Source of the DNA: Bacillus salipaludis
GTDB lineage: Bacteria; Bacillota; Bacilli; Bacillales_B; DSM-18226
Length of the DNA: 64,000 bases
Assembly: GCF_004358205.1 (NCBI RefSeq)
Contig: NZ_SMYO01000010.1
Location: 62,001-126,000 of the forward strand
Direction: 5' to 3'
Shown piece after piece: positions 1 through 8,291 of the stretch (positions within the stretch are counted from its first letter, which is position 1; each line of letters begins with the position of its first letter). The notes under the pieces are model-generated. The model was not told the DNA's origin. It worked only from the letters and a program-made list of their open reading frames with translations, and searched no databases. The position numbers and the translations under genes are program-made.

Positions 1-21
1 CCTCATTCGTTCTAAATGAGG
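1..21 (-). terminator. Hairpin just after the GNAT gene
   Basis: CCTCATT pairs with AATGAGG around a short loop, 9 bases beyond the stop of the minus-strand GNAT gene. Any U-run would lie outside the window, so terminator function is inferred from position. Confidence 0.5.
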
Positions 22-29
22 TGTTTCGT

Positions 30-485
30 TTATCCGATATATTTGATCATGGCTACTTCATCACAGCAATTAAACTTAGGGCAGTTCATACAATCCACCC
101 AAACCTTTTCAGGCAAAGTCTCCTTTGCCACAATTTCAAAGCCGCACTTTTTGAAAAACTCAGTTTCATAGGTGAAGGACATTACACGGCTAATTCCAAG
201 TTCAGGTGCATCCTCTACAAGGCGATTTACCAGTTTACGGCCAATCCCCTTCCCGGCATGCTCCGGAGATACAACTAAAGAACGAATCTCTGCAAGATCC
301 TGACCTAAAACATGTAAACCAGCTACACCTAGTATTTTATTATTCTCTTTCATAACATATAAACATTGTAAGTGCTGATAAAGTGATAAGTACGTACGCG
401 GCAATACAATTTCTTTTTCCGCATAAATTTGAATTAATTTATAAATATCTTTTACATCACTGGTAACTGCATGATAAATATCCAT
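30..485 (-). CDS. GNAT-family N-acetyltransferase (ArgA-like)
   Basis: This 151-residue protein is a single GNAT domain that should transfer an acetyl group from acetyl-CoA to an amine. The acetyl-CoA loop is visible as HAGKGIG at about residues 76-82, after the strand EIRSLVVSP. A late FFKKCGFE segment (about 110-117) is typical of the fold. The tail WVDCMNCPKFNCCDE carries four cysteines, a feature of ArgA-like amino-acid acetyltransferases in Bacillaceae. ATG follows AGGAGCAATC. It stands alone, with no arginine genes beside it, so the substrate is unknown. Confidence 0.8.
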   Translation of the reverse strand: MDIYHAVTSDVKDIYKLIQIYAEKEIVLPRTYLSLYQHLQCLYVMKENNKILGVAGLHVLGQDLAEIRSLVVSPEHAGKGIGRKLVNRLVEDAPELGISRVMSFTYETEFFKKCGFEIVAKETLPEKVWVDCMNCPKFNCCDEVAMIKYIG

Positions 486-606
486 CTGATTGCTCCTTTT
501 GCAATAATATTATAAATATACAACTATATGTATTTTTACTCAATAAAAATATTTTAAAAATACAATATATTATTGTGTTCTATTTTTCAACAAATGTTTC
601 TTTAAA

Positions 607-789
607 GGCTATGTTAAACTTGGTTGTTGATTTCCGCTCCAGGCACTTCGCTTTCCGTGGGCGGTTCGGGGAGCCTCCTCGTCGCTTCGCTCCTGCGGGG
701 TCTCCCCTGTCCCGTACTCCCACAGGAGTCTTCGTGCCTTCCGCTCCAATCAACGTCGTTCGAAATCAACATTGTCCTTTAACACAGCT
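607..789. repeat. Dispersed inverted-repeat element, copy 1
   Basis: The left end (ggctatgttaaac, then ttgttgatttccgctcc) is the imperfect inverse of the right end (ggagcggaag, then gaaatcaac and ttaacacagc when inverted). The GC-rich centre contains further palindromes. Three related copies occur at 17445-17531, 21881-22126 and 50834-50949. The element fills most of the 400-base gap between the GNAT gene and glaH. Open frames across it are not genes. Confidence 0.85.
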
Positions 790-793
790 AAAT

Positions 794-847
794 AAAAAAG
801 ACAAATTCAATTCCTGAACAAAGGTCCAGGAAAATGAATTTGTCTGT
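794..847 (-). terminator. Terminator of glaH
   Basis: A long hairpin joins ACAAATTCA and TGAATTTGT, with an inner TTCCTG/CAGGAA stem. On the minus strand it is followed by CTTTTTTA, 40 bases after the glaH stop. Confidence 0.85.
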
Positions 848-885
848 ATATTTACCCAAAGGGGTTGGGTACAAAATAATGATTT

Positions 886-1824
886 TTATTGATTAAATCG
901 TCCGCGCTGACGAAGTAATTCCCGATTTAAGTTTGGATTCTTTTCAAACGCTGCACGGCCATGAAGCCAGAAAATATTATTAACAACAACAAGATCTCCA
1001 ACTGGAAGTTCCAACTCCGTTACACTCTCGTCATTTTCCATTGAGGCAGACAAGTCACGAAGATATTTTGCTTGTTCAATTGTTTCAGGGTACACAAATT
1101 GATCGATAAAACACATACCAGGTTTGTTATTATAATTGAAAAAAGTTAGGCGCTCAATCTCTTGGTCGACATTTTTACTTCTTGGTGCTTTATAGGTAAA
1201 TTTGTAGTTTGCTAACGGATGGCTAGTATAATAGTCGAGCTCCTTCCAGTCATCAAGATGTAATAATCGTGATTCCCCGCCAACTGCATTTTCTTCCACC
1301 ATCTTCATCATTAATAACCAATCGGTAGGTTCATCCACAAACGTACCATCCGTATGGAGGGTAAATAAACGATACGCTTGGCGCAAATACGAATCACTGC
1401 TATCTGTATCCTTTACGCTAAACCGTGCATAATATTTTCCTGACATAGAATCATGGTTAGGACTTCCTAATAAATGAGAGATGGCTGTTGCAAAAATAAC
1501 ATATTCGTCTGTATTTTCGGTGACACCTTCTAAACCAAGGGTAAAGCCACCTGATTCCCTGTCATGAACAATGCCGCGAAGGATTTCACCAAACTCTTCT
1601 CCTACCTGGTCTAATAAATAGGAAGCTACAAGAATACGAGCATATGGTGTGTATTCCAAGTGCTGAACAGAATAATTTTCCTGGGCTACACGATTAAGGA
1701 ATTTAACAATGCTATCTTTTGACAGCTGAATGTGGTATAAACGGTTCGTCTGTGGATGAACCTTTACTTCATAGTTTTCCGTAACCCTTTCAAATTTCGC
1801 AAATGTTTTTTGTGCAATACTCAT
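886..1824 (-). CDS. glaH: Glutarate 2-hydroxylase (Fe(II)/2-oxoglutarate dioxygenase)
   Basis: This 312-residue protein matches CsiD/GlaH in length and pattern. GlaH hydroxylates glutarate to L-2-hydroxyglutarate using 2-oxoglutarate, O2 and Fe(II), late in lysine degradation through glutarate. The iron triad is visible as HTD (H157, D159) and a distal histidine in WLHGR (H288); the arginine-rich RELLRQRG near residue 301 fits the 2-oxoglutarate clamp. The neighbour lhgO encodes the enzyme that consumes the product, which makes the assignment strong. ATG is preceded by CGGAGGAATGAAAG. It is separated from lhgO by 305 bases containing its own promoter and a terminator-bearing leader, so it can be expressed apart from lhgO. 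Confidence 0.92.
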   Translation of the reverse strand: MSIAQKTFAKFERVTENYEVKVHPQTNRLYHIQLSKDSIVKFLNRVAQENYSVQHLEYTPYARILVASYLLDQVGEEFGEILRGIVHDRESGGFTLGLEGVTENTDEYVIFATAISHLLGSPNHDSMSGKYYARFSVKDTDSSDSYLRQAYRLFTLHTDGTFVDEPTDWLLMMKMVEENAVGGESRLLHLDDWKELDYYTSHPLANYKFTYKAPRSKNVDQEIERLTFFNYNNKPGMCFIDQFVYPETIEQAKYLRDLSASMENDESVTELELPVGDLVVVNNIFWLHGRAAFEKNPNLNRELLRQRGRFNQ

Positions 1825-1870
1825 CTTTCATTCCTCCGATTTTTAATGAATTTAATATTTTAAAAACAGG

Positions 1871-1938
1871 AAATATAAAAAAGCCAGTTGCAAAAGGATT
1901 CCTAAACAATAAGGAATTTACTTTTTTGCAACTGGCTT
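1871..1938 (-). terminator. Terminator-like hairpin inside the glaH leader
   Basis: AAGCCAGTTGCAAAA pairs exactly with TTTTGCAACTGGCTT and a second inner stem (ATTCC/GGAAT), followed on the minus strand by TTTTTTATATTT. It lies downstream of the glaH promoter and 47 bases before its ATG. Unless it is conditional it would stop glaH transcription. An upstream stem (TCTACG/CGTAG) sits near 1950-1980. Confidence 0.75.
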
Positions 1939-2062
1939 GGGTTCACTTGGTCGTTCTACGGAAATAGAATCGTAGCGAATAGGCAGTCTGTTATTATTTT
2001 TCCTGTTTTCGATTATTTATAATTGTTCCCGAATTTGAAATGGTAGTTTTCAAAAGGAAAGC

Positions 2063-2115
2063 ATACTATAAATATAAGTTACTTATAGTATAAACCTTAA
2101 AAACTTACTTGTCAA
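2063..2115 (-). promoter_or_regulatory. Sigma-A promoter of glaH with overlapping palindrome
   Basis: On the minus strand, TTGACA (2115-2110), a 17-base spacer and TATACT (2092-2087) form a near-consensus sigma-A promoter just after the lhgO stop. A perfect 9-base inverted repeat, ATACTATAA/TTATAGTAT (2063-2071 and 2083-2091), overlaps the -10 and is a plausible operator. Its sequence differs from the TTGGATACAA sites before csiR, so the regulator is unknown. Confidence 0.75.
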
Positions 2116-2129
2116 ACTCTTTTTAATAT

Positions 2130-3347
2130 TTAAACGATTATAGCGGATTTTATTATTTTTGTTTCTGCAGGAATCCGCCTTACGATCTCTTTCCCAATCT
2201 CAATCGAAGCTGTTGCTGCCGGCGATGGAGCATTACATACATGGATAGAGCGTTTTCCCATAATAATATTGAAGTCGTCTACCATATTCCCATCATACTT
2301 TAAGGCCTGGGCACGCACACCCGCCGGAGCCGGAATCAGATCATCTTCCTGAATTTCAGGTATTAATTCTTGAAGACTTTTGGTAAATTGCTTTTTACTA
2401 AAGGAACGGACATATTCTTCTAATCCTTCTTTCATAAATTTACCAGCAAGTTTCCAAAACCCTCCGTAACTTAAAACTTCGGCAAGGTCTTTCGCGTTAA
2501 AATCCGTTTTTTTATACCCTTCCCGTTTAAAGCTTAATACAGCATTAGGACCTGCATCGACTTCACCGGATATCATCCTGGTAAAATGAACACCCAAGAA
2601 TGGGAATTTAGGATTAGGAACAGGATAAATAAGGTGTTTTACAAGGTAGCGTTTTTCCGGTTTTAATTTAAAGTATTCACCACGGAACGGGACAATTTTC
2701 ATGTCTGTTTTATAGCCTGCAGCTTCAGCAACACGGTCACTGTGCAGTCCGGCACAATTGATAACCATATTTGCTTTAATTGTGCCTCGTGAGGTTTCAA
2801 TCGTCACTTGATCTGATTCCTCGTGGATTTTTTCTACTTTTGTATTTAATTGAATCTCACCGCCGTTTGCTTTAATGATCTCAGCAAATTTCTCACTGAC
2901 TTGGCGATAATTTACGATCCCTGCCATCGGTACTCGTATAGCACCAACTCCATTTACATGGGGTTCAATTTCTTTTAATTCATCGGATCCAATGCGCTGT
3001 ATATTCAAACCGTTTTCTAGTCCCCGTTTATGTAGATTCTCTAGAAGATGAATTTCTTCCTGTTTGGTAGCAACAATGACTTTTCCACAAATATCATGTT
3101 CAATCCCATGCGTTTCACAGAATTCCCTCATCGATTGGCTTCCTTGGCGCGCAAAGCGAGCCTTAAAGCTGCCTGGCTTATAATAAATACCAGAATGGAT
3201 TACCCCGCTATTATGCCCGGTTTGATGTTGTGCAACAGCGGACTCCTTTTCAATTACAACCACTCTTGCATCAGGAAAACGTTGATAAATGGCCATACCT
3301 GTTGATAGACCAACAATTCCCCCTCCAATAATCGCAAAATCAAACAT
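2130..3347 (-). CDS. lhgO: L-2-hydroxyglutarate oxidase/dehydrogenase
   Basis: LhgO is an FAD-dependent, usually membrane-associated enzyme that oxidises L-2-hydroxyglutarate to 2-oxoglutarate and passes electrons to the quinone pool. The 405-residue protein starts with the dinucleotide-binding motif GGGIVGLSTG (about residues 8-17). It has the DAO-fold signature HNSGVIHSGIYY (about 45-56) and a GVRAQA segment near the C terminus, all characteristic of the LhgO/L2HGDH family. It lies 15 bases after csiR and before glaH, matching the csiD-lhgO association of Enterobacteria and Pseudomonas. No gabT or gabD is present, unlike E. coli. LhgO regenerates the 2-oxoglutarate that GlaH consumes. Confidence 0.93.
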   Translation of the reverse strand: MFDFAIIGGGIVGLSTGMAIYQRFPDARVVVIEKESAVAQHQTGHNSGVIHSGIYYKPGSFKARFARQGSQSMREFCETHGIEHDICGKVIVATKQEEIHLLENLHKRGLENGLNIQRIGSDELKEIEPHVNGVGAIRVPMAGIVNYRQVSEKFAEIIKANGGEIQLNTKVEKIHEESDQVTIETSRGTIKANMVINCAGLHSDRVAEAAGYKTDMKIVPFRGEYFKLKPEKRYLVKHLIYPVPNPKFPFLGVHFTRMISGEVDAGPNAVLSFKREGYKKTDFNAKDLAEVLSYGGFWKLAGKFMKEGLEEYVRSFSKKQFTKSLQELIPEIQEDDLIPAPAGVRAQALKYDGNMVDDFNIIMGKRSIHVCNAPSPAATASIEIGKEIVRRIPAETKIIKSAIIV

Positions 3348-3362
3348 TGCTAATCCCCCTTT

Positions 3363-4031
3363 TTAGTTATTCAGCTCTTCCATATACTGAATTAAATTAT
3401 TCTTAGTTCGTAAAATATGAAATTCCACGGCTGCACGGAGTTCTGCAGCATCCCCCCGTAAAACAGCTTCATAAATCATCCGATGCTCCCGCTGTGTTTC
3501 ACAGTAATAATCAACTAGTAGATTCGGTGCAATTGGTGAGATTCCAAGAGTTTCCACCATTTTTTGAACCCTCGGCCATGGACAATCCTTCCGCAATGTT
3601 TCGTGAAAAGCAGCATTCAACTGAATATATTGATCATTGGTAGCATCTGATATTTCCAGTTCTTCCATTTGGATAAGGATATCTTTTAATCTTTTTTTAT
3701 CATCTTCTGTTAAAAAAGGAAGTGATTTTTCAACAGCCAATCCTTCTAATAATGCACGTGTATGGTAGATTTCTTCAATGTTGTCTTTTGTAATCGGAGT
3801 AACTACGGCTCCCTTATGGGGAATCATTTCTACTAAGCCTTCCATCTGAAGCTGTGTTAGCGCTTCACGAATCGGCATTCGGCTAACTTCTAGTCGTTCT
3901 GCCCACTCTTCTTGGATTAGACGGTCGCCTTTTTTCAATGTTCCATTCAAAATCGCTTTTCGGAGGCTCTTCGTTACAAATTTTACGATTGTTGACTTAT
4001 CTTCACTTGTTTTACCCAAAATTTTATCCAC
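3363..4031 (-). CDS. csiR: GntR/FadR-family regulator of the glutarate genes (CsiR-like)
   Basis: The 222-residue protein has an N-terminal winged helix-turn-helix (about residues 15-80, including SRMPIREALTQLQMEGLV). An FCD effector domain follows, with metal-binding-type histidines in AAFHETL, EHRMIYEA and FHILRTK. It is first in the unit that also carries lhgO and glaH, as expected for a glutarate-responsive repressor like CsiR. Its own promoter is flanked by TTGGATACAA palindromes, suggesting autoregulation. The effector is inferred from context; it could respond to glutarate or L-2-hydroxyglutarate. Confidence 0.8.
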   Translation of the reverse strand: MDKILGKTSEDKSTIVKFVTKSLRKAILNGTLKKGDRLIQEEWAERLEVSRMPIREALTQLQMEGLVEMIPHKGAVVTPITKDNIEEIYHTRALLEGLAVEKSLPFLTEDDKKRLKDILIQMEELEISDATNDQYIQLNAAFHETLRKDCPWPRVQKMVETLGISPIAPNLLVDYYCETQREHRMIYEAVLRGDAAELRAAVEFHILRTKNNLIQYMEELNN

Positions 4032-4042
4032 TCCTCTTTAGA

Positions 4043-4134
4043 TTGGATACAATATAATCAATATATCAGCAAAAATGGCAATTTTCAATATATTTTTTAT
4101 AATATTGGATACAATTATTTTTATTTGTATCCAA
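4043..4134 (-). promoter_or_regulatory. csiR promoter with TTGGATACAA operators
   Basis: On the minus strand, TTGAAA (4088-4083), a 17-base spacer and TATATT (4065-4060) form the promoter. A perfect inverted repeat TTGGATACAA/TTGTATCCAA (4105-4114 and 4125-4134) lies upstream of the -35. A third copy of TTGGATACAA (4043-4052) lies just downstream of the -10, where a bound repressor would block initiation. Half-sites of this kind suit FadR-type GntR proteins. Confidence 0.75.
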
Positions 4135-4193
4135 TTTAGTTTTTTTAAGACCAAAGCATCTTTTCTTTTAAAGTTACTTTTGAAGGAGACAAT

Positions 4194-4563
4194 TACCATT
4201 TTTAGTAAACATCTGTTTAGAATTTGAACGCATTTTGTTTACCCACCGGTTTTTCTTCATTATCTTCCACTTTAGAGTATTTACATTCCGGTTCTCTCCT
4301 TTTACCCACCGCTTTTAGTAAAATACCTTCCGCTTATCATTTAATCTATTGAAAACTAAGTTATCTTTCTTATTTAAATACCTTTTCGAATAGAAAATCA
4401 CCATTTTTAGTAAAATAACATTGGGATTTTGAAACCTCATTTCGTTTACCCACCAGTTTTGTCTCTTTACCTACCACTTTGGAGCATTTACAAACCGGTT
4501 CTCCTCTTTTACTCACCGCTTTTGGTAAAATACCTTCTGCTTCTCCCTTATTGAGTGGAAATC
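4194..4563. repeat. Duplicated block of degenerate 21-bp repeats
   Basis: Two copies of a roughly 165-base block (4194-4355 and 4400-4563, offset about 206) begin with accatttttagtaaa and end near taccttcYgc. Inside each copy, on the minus strand, units of 21 bases start with GGTNNGTAAA. A 75-residue frame across copy B translates the repeat (VGKETKL, VGKRNEV) and is not a convincing gene. Apart from the csiR operators and a terminator, this fills the 579-base gap between csiR and the ABC importer. Confidence 0.75.
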
Positions 4564-4578
4564 TTAGATTTAGCCAAA

Positions 4579-4612
4579 TAAAAAAAGAGACTCTCATCGA
4601 GTCTCTTTTTTT
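4579..4612 (-). terminator. Terminator of the peptide importer operon
   Basis: AAAGAGACT pairs with AGTCTCTTT around a short loop, with A-runs and T-runs on both sides. It begins at the stop codon of the last permease gene and looks bidirectional. Confidence 0.85.
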
Positions 4613-5513
4613 ATTGCTTCATCTTCGGATCCAGGACATCCCTCAGTCCATCACCCATTAGGTTGAATCCCAGTACAGTCAGCATGATGGCGATACCAGG
4701 GAAAAACAATGTCCACGGTGCCTGTACAAGATATTGCTTGGAATCCGAAAGCATTTTCCCCCATTCTGGCGTTGGTGCTTGAGCACCCAGACCAAGGAAA
4801 CCTAATGCTGCCGCTTCGATAATCGCTGTTGCAATTGCAAGTGTTGCCTGTACAATTACTGGCGAGATACTGTTTGGCAGAATATGCTTTAACAAAATTC
4901 TCGTATCCTTCATTCCTACAGCCCGTGCCGCCATAATATATTCTTCCTGTTTAACACTAAGAACCTTTGAACGTACAAGTCGGCCGAAGTTTGGGATATT
5001 AATAACTGCAATCGCAATTAACGCATTTTGCAATGAAGGTCCCAAAATTGCCACAACCGCAATCGCTAATAGAATACTAGGGAAAGCCAGCATAATATCA
5101 AAAATACGAGAAATAATCGTATCTACCCAGCGGCCGTAATATCCAGCGACAATTCCTAAAAGTGTCCCAATAACTACGGATCCTAACACAGAGAAAAATC
5201 CTACCCATAAAGAGATTCTTGCTCCATAGACAATCCGTGAGAAAATATCGCGTCCAAAATCATCCGTTCCAAACCAATGTTTTCCGGATGGAGCCTGCAG
5301 CCTTTCAGCCAGCACCTGCTCTTTATAGCTATAAGGTGCGATTAAAGGCGCTACTATCGCTAAAACAATGAAAAATAGAACAATCGCCAAACCAATAACA
5401 GCTAATTTATTTTTGTAAAACGCTTGTACTGCTTCCTTCCACGGAGGTGTAAGCTTTTCTTCTTCAACGGCTGCCGAATTGATCTCGACTGTATTCTTTG
5501 CAAGTTCAGCCAC
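4611..5513 (-). CDS. Peptide/nickel-type ABC transporter permease (DppC/OppC family)
   Basis: This 300-residue integral membrane permease is the second of the importer's two channel subunits. The N-terminal OppC_N-type helix (about residues 35-55) is followed by HWFGTDDFGRDIFSRIVYGA, a family signature. The BPD_transp_1 domain follows, with the EAA loop near AAARAVGMKDTRILLKHILP, which docks on the ATPases. It is last of five co-oriented genes and is followed directly by a terminator. The substrate cannot be told from sequence; oligopeptides, dipeptides and glutathione are all possible. Confidence 0.88.
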   Translation of the reverse strand: MAELAKNTVEINSAAVEEEKLTPPWKEAVQAFYKNKLAVIGLAIVLFFIVLAIVAPLIAPYSYKEQVLAERLQAPSGKHWFGTDDFGRDIFSRIVYGARISLWVGFFSVLGSVVIGTLLGIVAGYYGRWVDTIISRIFDIMLAFPSILLAIAVVAILGPSLQNALIAIAVINIPNFGRLVRSKVLSVKQEEYIMAARAVGMKDTRILLKHILPNSISPVIVQATLAIATAIIEAAALGFLGLGAQAPTPEWGKMLSDSKQYLVQAPWTLFFPGIAIMLTVLGFNLMGDGLRDVLDPKMKQ

Positions 5514-5525
5514 TTAAAATCCCTC

Positions 5526-6533
5526 CTACTTCGTGTACTTTATTCGTGGATCAACAAATACATACAACAGATCGACAATTAAGTTAATTAAAACAAAGAT
5601 TGCAGCGATGATCAGGATTCCTGACTGTATTACCGGATAATCCCGATAGGCAATGGCATCGTATAAGTAACGTCCAATTCCAGGCCAGCCGAAAATGGTT
5701 TCGGTTAGGATTGCTCCGCCTAACAAAAGTCCCATTTGTAAACCGATTACAGTTAAAACAGGGATAACGGCATTTTTCAATGAATGCTTGTACACTACCC
5801 AAAACATTCTAAGCCCTTTTGCCCGCGCTGTTCGAATATAATCAGACCGCATAACCTCAAGCATAGTAGCCCGTGTCATCCTTGCGATGATGGCCATTGG
5901 AATGGTTGCCAGGGCGAAACTTGGTAAAACCAAATGCTTTAAAACGGTAGCAAATTGGTCAAACCTACCTTGCAGTAAGGTGTCGACCAGATATAAATTT
6001 GTAATTGCCGAAACCGGGTCTCTGACATCTTCGCGTCCAGTGGTTGGAAACCAGCCTAAGTGGATAGAAAACGCCCATTGCTCCATTAAACCAAGCCAGA
6101 AGATCGGAAGGGATACTCCTACAAGGGCAAGGACCATTGCTACATAATCAAACCATGATTTTGAAAACCATGCACTGATAATCCCTGCATTCACCCCAAC
6201 AACAACAGCGATAATCATTGCCACAACGGCAAGTTCAATCGTTGCTGCTAGGTAGGGCCAAATTTCTTCATTAATTGGACCCCTTGTCCGTAATGAAGTT
6301 CCCAAGTCACCATGAAGGAGTGCTTTAATATAGTCAAAATATTGTATGTACCAAGGATTATTCAAGCCTAATTGTTCGGTAAGCGTAGCGATCGCTTCTT
6401 TTGTTGCTCTTTGGCCGAGGATTACCTGTGCAGGGTTTCCGGGAATAGCGTGGATAATGGCAAAAACGACTAGAGTCATTCCAAATAATACTGGGATTAA
6501 TGAAAAGACACGGCGGACCGTATATGTAAACAC
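5526..6533 (-). CDS. Peptide/nickel-type ABC transporter permease (DppB/OppB family)
   Basis: This is the first channel subunit, about 335 residues. It starts with the OppB-type amphipathic and membrane segment YTVRRVFSLIPVLFGMTLVV and contains HAIPGNPA, a DppB family mark. The EAA loop YIRTARAKGL lies about residue 225. GTG at 6533 is preferred over an upstream TTG because GAGGGTGA sits just before it. The gene lies 12 bases before the DppC-type gene and partners with it in the membrane. Confidence 0.88.
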   Translation of the reverse strand: MFTYTVRRVFSLIPVLFGMTLVVFAIIHAIPGNPAQVILGQRATKEAIATLTEQLGLNNPWYIQYFDYIKALLHGDLGTSLRTRGPINEEIWPYLAATIELAVVAMIIAVVVGVNAGIISAWFSKSWFDYVAMVLALVGVSLPIFWLGLMEQWAFSIHLGWFPTTGREDVRDPVSAITNLYLVDTLLQGRFDQFATVLKHLVLPSFALATIPMAIIARMTRATMLEVMRSDYIRTARAKGLRMFWVVYKHSLKNAVIPVLTVIGLQMGLLLGGAILTETIFGWPGIGRYLYDAIAYRDYPVIQSGILIIAAIFVLINLIVDLLYVFVDPRIKYTK

Positions 6534-6621
6534 TTTCTCACCCTCTTTTTTCAATGATGGTTTATGAGTCCGATGCTGTAGTTAACAAAAGGGGAGGCCA
6601 CGCTCCCCTTCCGCAACAAAA

Positions 6622-8235
6622 TTACTTGAAGTATACGTTTGTAAATGGCTCAGATCCTGTTGGATGTGGAAGATATCCAGCAACATCCTTTGCAGCTGCC
6701 ATTAATGGCGTTGAGTGAACAAGTGGGATCCACGGTGCATCTTCGTGAATGATTTCTTGAGCTTGTTTGTAAAGCTCATTACGTTTTGCTTGATCACTTT
6801 CTTGTTGAGCCTTGATTAGAATGTCATGTAATTTGTCATTGCTGTACTGTGAATAGTTATTACTTCCAATGCTGTCTTTATCTAATAATGTGTAAATAAA
6901 GTTATCAGCATCTCCGTTGTCACCAGTCCAGCCAAGCATATAGGCGTCAAATTCACCTTTGTTTGCCTTGTCCAGGTAAGTAGCCCAGTCAACTGATTTA
7001 ATTTCAGCTTTTACACCAATTTTACTAAAGCTTTCTTGAATAACCTCAGCTACTTTTTGTGCTTCAGGCATGTAAGGACGAGCTACAGGCATTGCCCAAA
7101 GATCCATTTTAAATCCATTTGGATATCCTGCTTCTGCCAATAGTTTTTTCGCTTTTTCTAAATCATATGGATATTCTTGAATCGCATCATCATAGCCTTC
7201 AATGGAAGGAGGCATTGGATTTTTCGCCGCAACTGCTTTACCGCCGTAGAAGGAATCAATAATCGCCTTCTTATCAACTGCCATGTTTAATGCTTGACGG
7301 ACAAGCTTGTTATCAAATGGTTTACGTGTCACAGTTAAACCGATGTAACCTACATTCATAGAAGGGCGCTCGATTACCTGCAAATTCGCATTGGATTTTA
7401 CTTGCTCTTCATCAGAGTTGTTCAATCCATCCATGATATCAATTTCACCATTTGCTAAAGCATTAAGACGCGCAGTATTTTCAGGAATAACACGGATAAT
7501 CACTTTGTTTAACTTAGGTAAACCTTTTTGCCAGTAGTCAGGGTTCTTTTCAAGAACAATACGGTCATTTTGCTTCCACTCAACAAACTTAAATGGACCT
7601 GTACCAACTGGATGTTCTCTGAATTTATCACCATATTTTTTAACAGCTGCCGGGCTGGCAATTCCAAATGGCGACATCGCTAAGTTCTTTAAGAATGGAG
7701 CCTGTGGTCTTTTTAAAACGAATTGAACGGTATTTGCATCAACTGCTTTTACCTCTTTAATCACATGGCCTTTGTCCTTCTTAAAGCCGCCGAACATTGT
7801 ATAGTAAGGGAATTTATCAGCATCCCCATTCATCCAGCGGTCAAAGTTAAACACAACAGCATCTGCATTGAAGTCTGTACCGTCATGGAATTTAACTCCT
7901 TGACGAAGATGGAATGTGTAGGTTAACCCATCTTTCGACACTTCCCACTTCTCAGCTAATCCTGGTTGTACAACTGTATCCTGTGGACCATAATCTAGAA
8001 GAGTTTCAAAAATGTTTTCAGTTACACGATACGTTTCCCCTTCAGTTGTCGTAATTGGATCCAATGAAGTGGAATCACCGCCGCGCGCAAAGACAAGCGT
8101 ATCTTTCTTCGACCCGCCGCTCGCTGCAGTGTCTTTTTTGCCATCAGTATTATTGCTTGTTTTACTGCTGCAGCCAACAAGGAACATGCTGATGGCCAAA
8201 ATCGAAATCAGTAACAATTTCATTGTTTTCTTCAT
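6622..8235 (-). CDS. Family 5 substrate-binding lipoprotein of the peptide importer
   Basis: About 537 residues. The start is placed at the ATG at 8235, giving MKKTMKLLLISILAISMFLV followed by lipobox VGC, so the mature protein is a lipoprotein anchored outside the membrane; an upstream ATG at 8277 would add a charged extension. The SBP_bac_5 pattern is clear: GGDSTSLDPI, EKWEVSKDGLTYTFHLR, GTGPFKFVEW and a late DAPWIPLVHSTPL. It captures the substrate and delivers it to the DppBC-type channel. It lies between the ATPase and permease genes. The closest classes are dipeptide- and glutathione-binding proteins; the ligand is unproven. Confidence 0.88.
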   Translation of the reverse strand: MKKTMKLLLISILAISMFLVGCSSKTSNNTDGKKDTAASGGSKKDTLVFARGGDSTSLDPITTTEGETYRVTENIFETLLDYGPQDTVVQPGLAEKWEVSKDGLTYTFHLRQGVKFHDGTDFNADAVVFNFDRWMNGDADKFPYYTMFGGFKKDKGHVIKEVKAVDANTVQFVLKRPQAPFLKNLAMSPFGIASPAAVKKYGDKFREHPVGTGPFKFVEWKQNDRIVLEKNPDYWQKGLPKLNKVIIRVIPENTARLNALANGEIDIMDGLNNSDEEQVKSNANLQVIERPSMNVGYIGLTVTRKPFDNKLVRQALNMAVDKKAIIDSFYGGKAVAAKNPMPPSIEGYDDAIQEYPYDLEKAKKLLAEAGYPNGFKMDLWAMPVARPYMPEAQKVAEVIQESFSKIGVKAEIKSVDWATYLDKANKGEFDAYMLGWTGDNGDADNFIYTLLDKDSIGSNNYSQYSNDKLHDILIKAQQESDQAKRNELYKQAQEIIHEDAPWIPLVHSTPLMAAAKDVAGYLPHPTGSEPFTNVYFK

Positions 8236-8291
8236 GCGTTCTTTTACCCCCGGTTTCTCTTTAAAAATTTTTATCATAAACGCCTCATGCT

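Noticed and set aside
575..817. Plus-strand open frame of 80 codons
   Set aside because: It lies inside the dispersed inverted-repeat element, has no ribosome site, and the same sequence recurs without an open frame in the other copies.
1860..2010. T-box or lysine riboswitch before glaH
   Set aside because: No T-box sequence and no lysine-riboswitch core could be recognised; only a terminator and simple stems are visible.
4370..4597. Minus-strand frame of 75 codons with VGK repeats
   Set aside because: It is a translation of the degenerate 21-bp units, has no good start, and copy A does not keep the frame.
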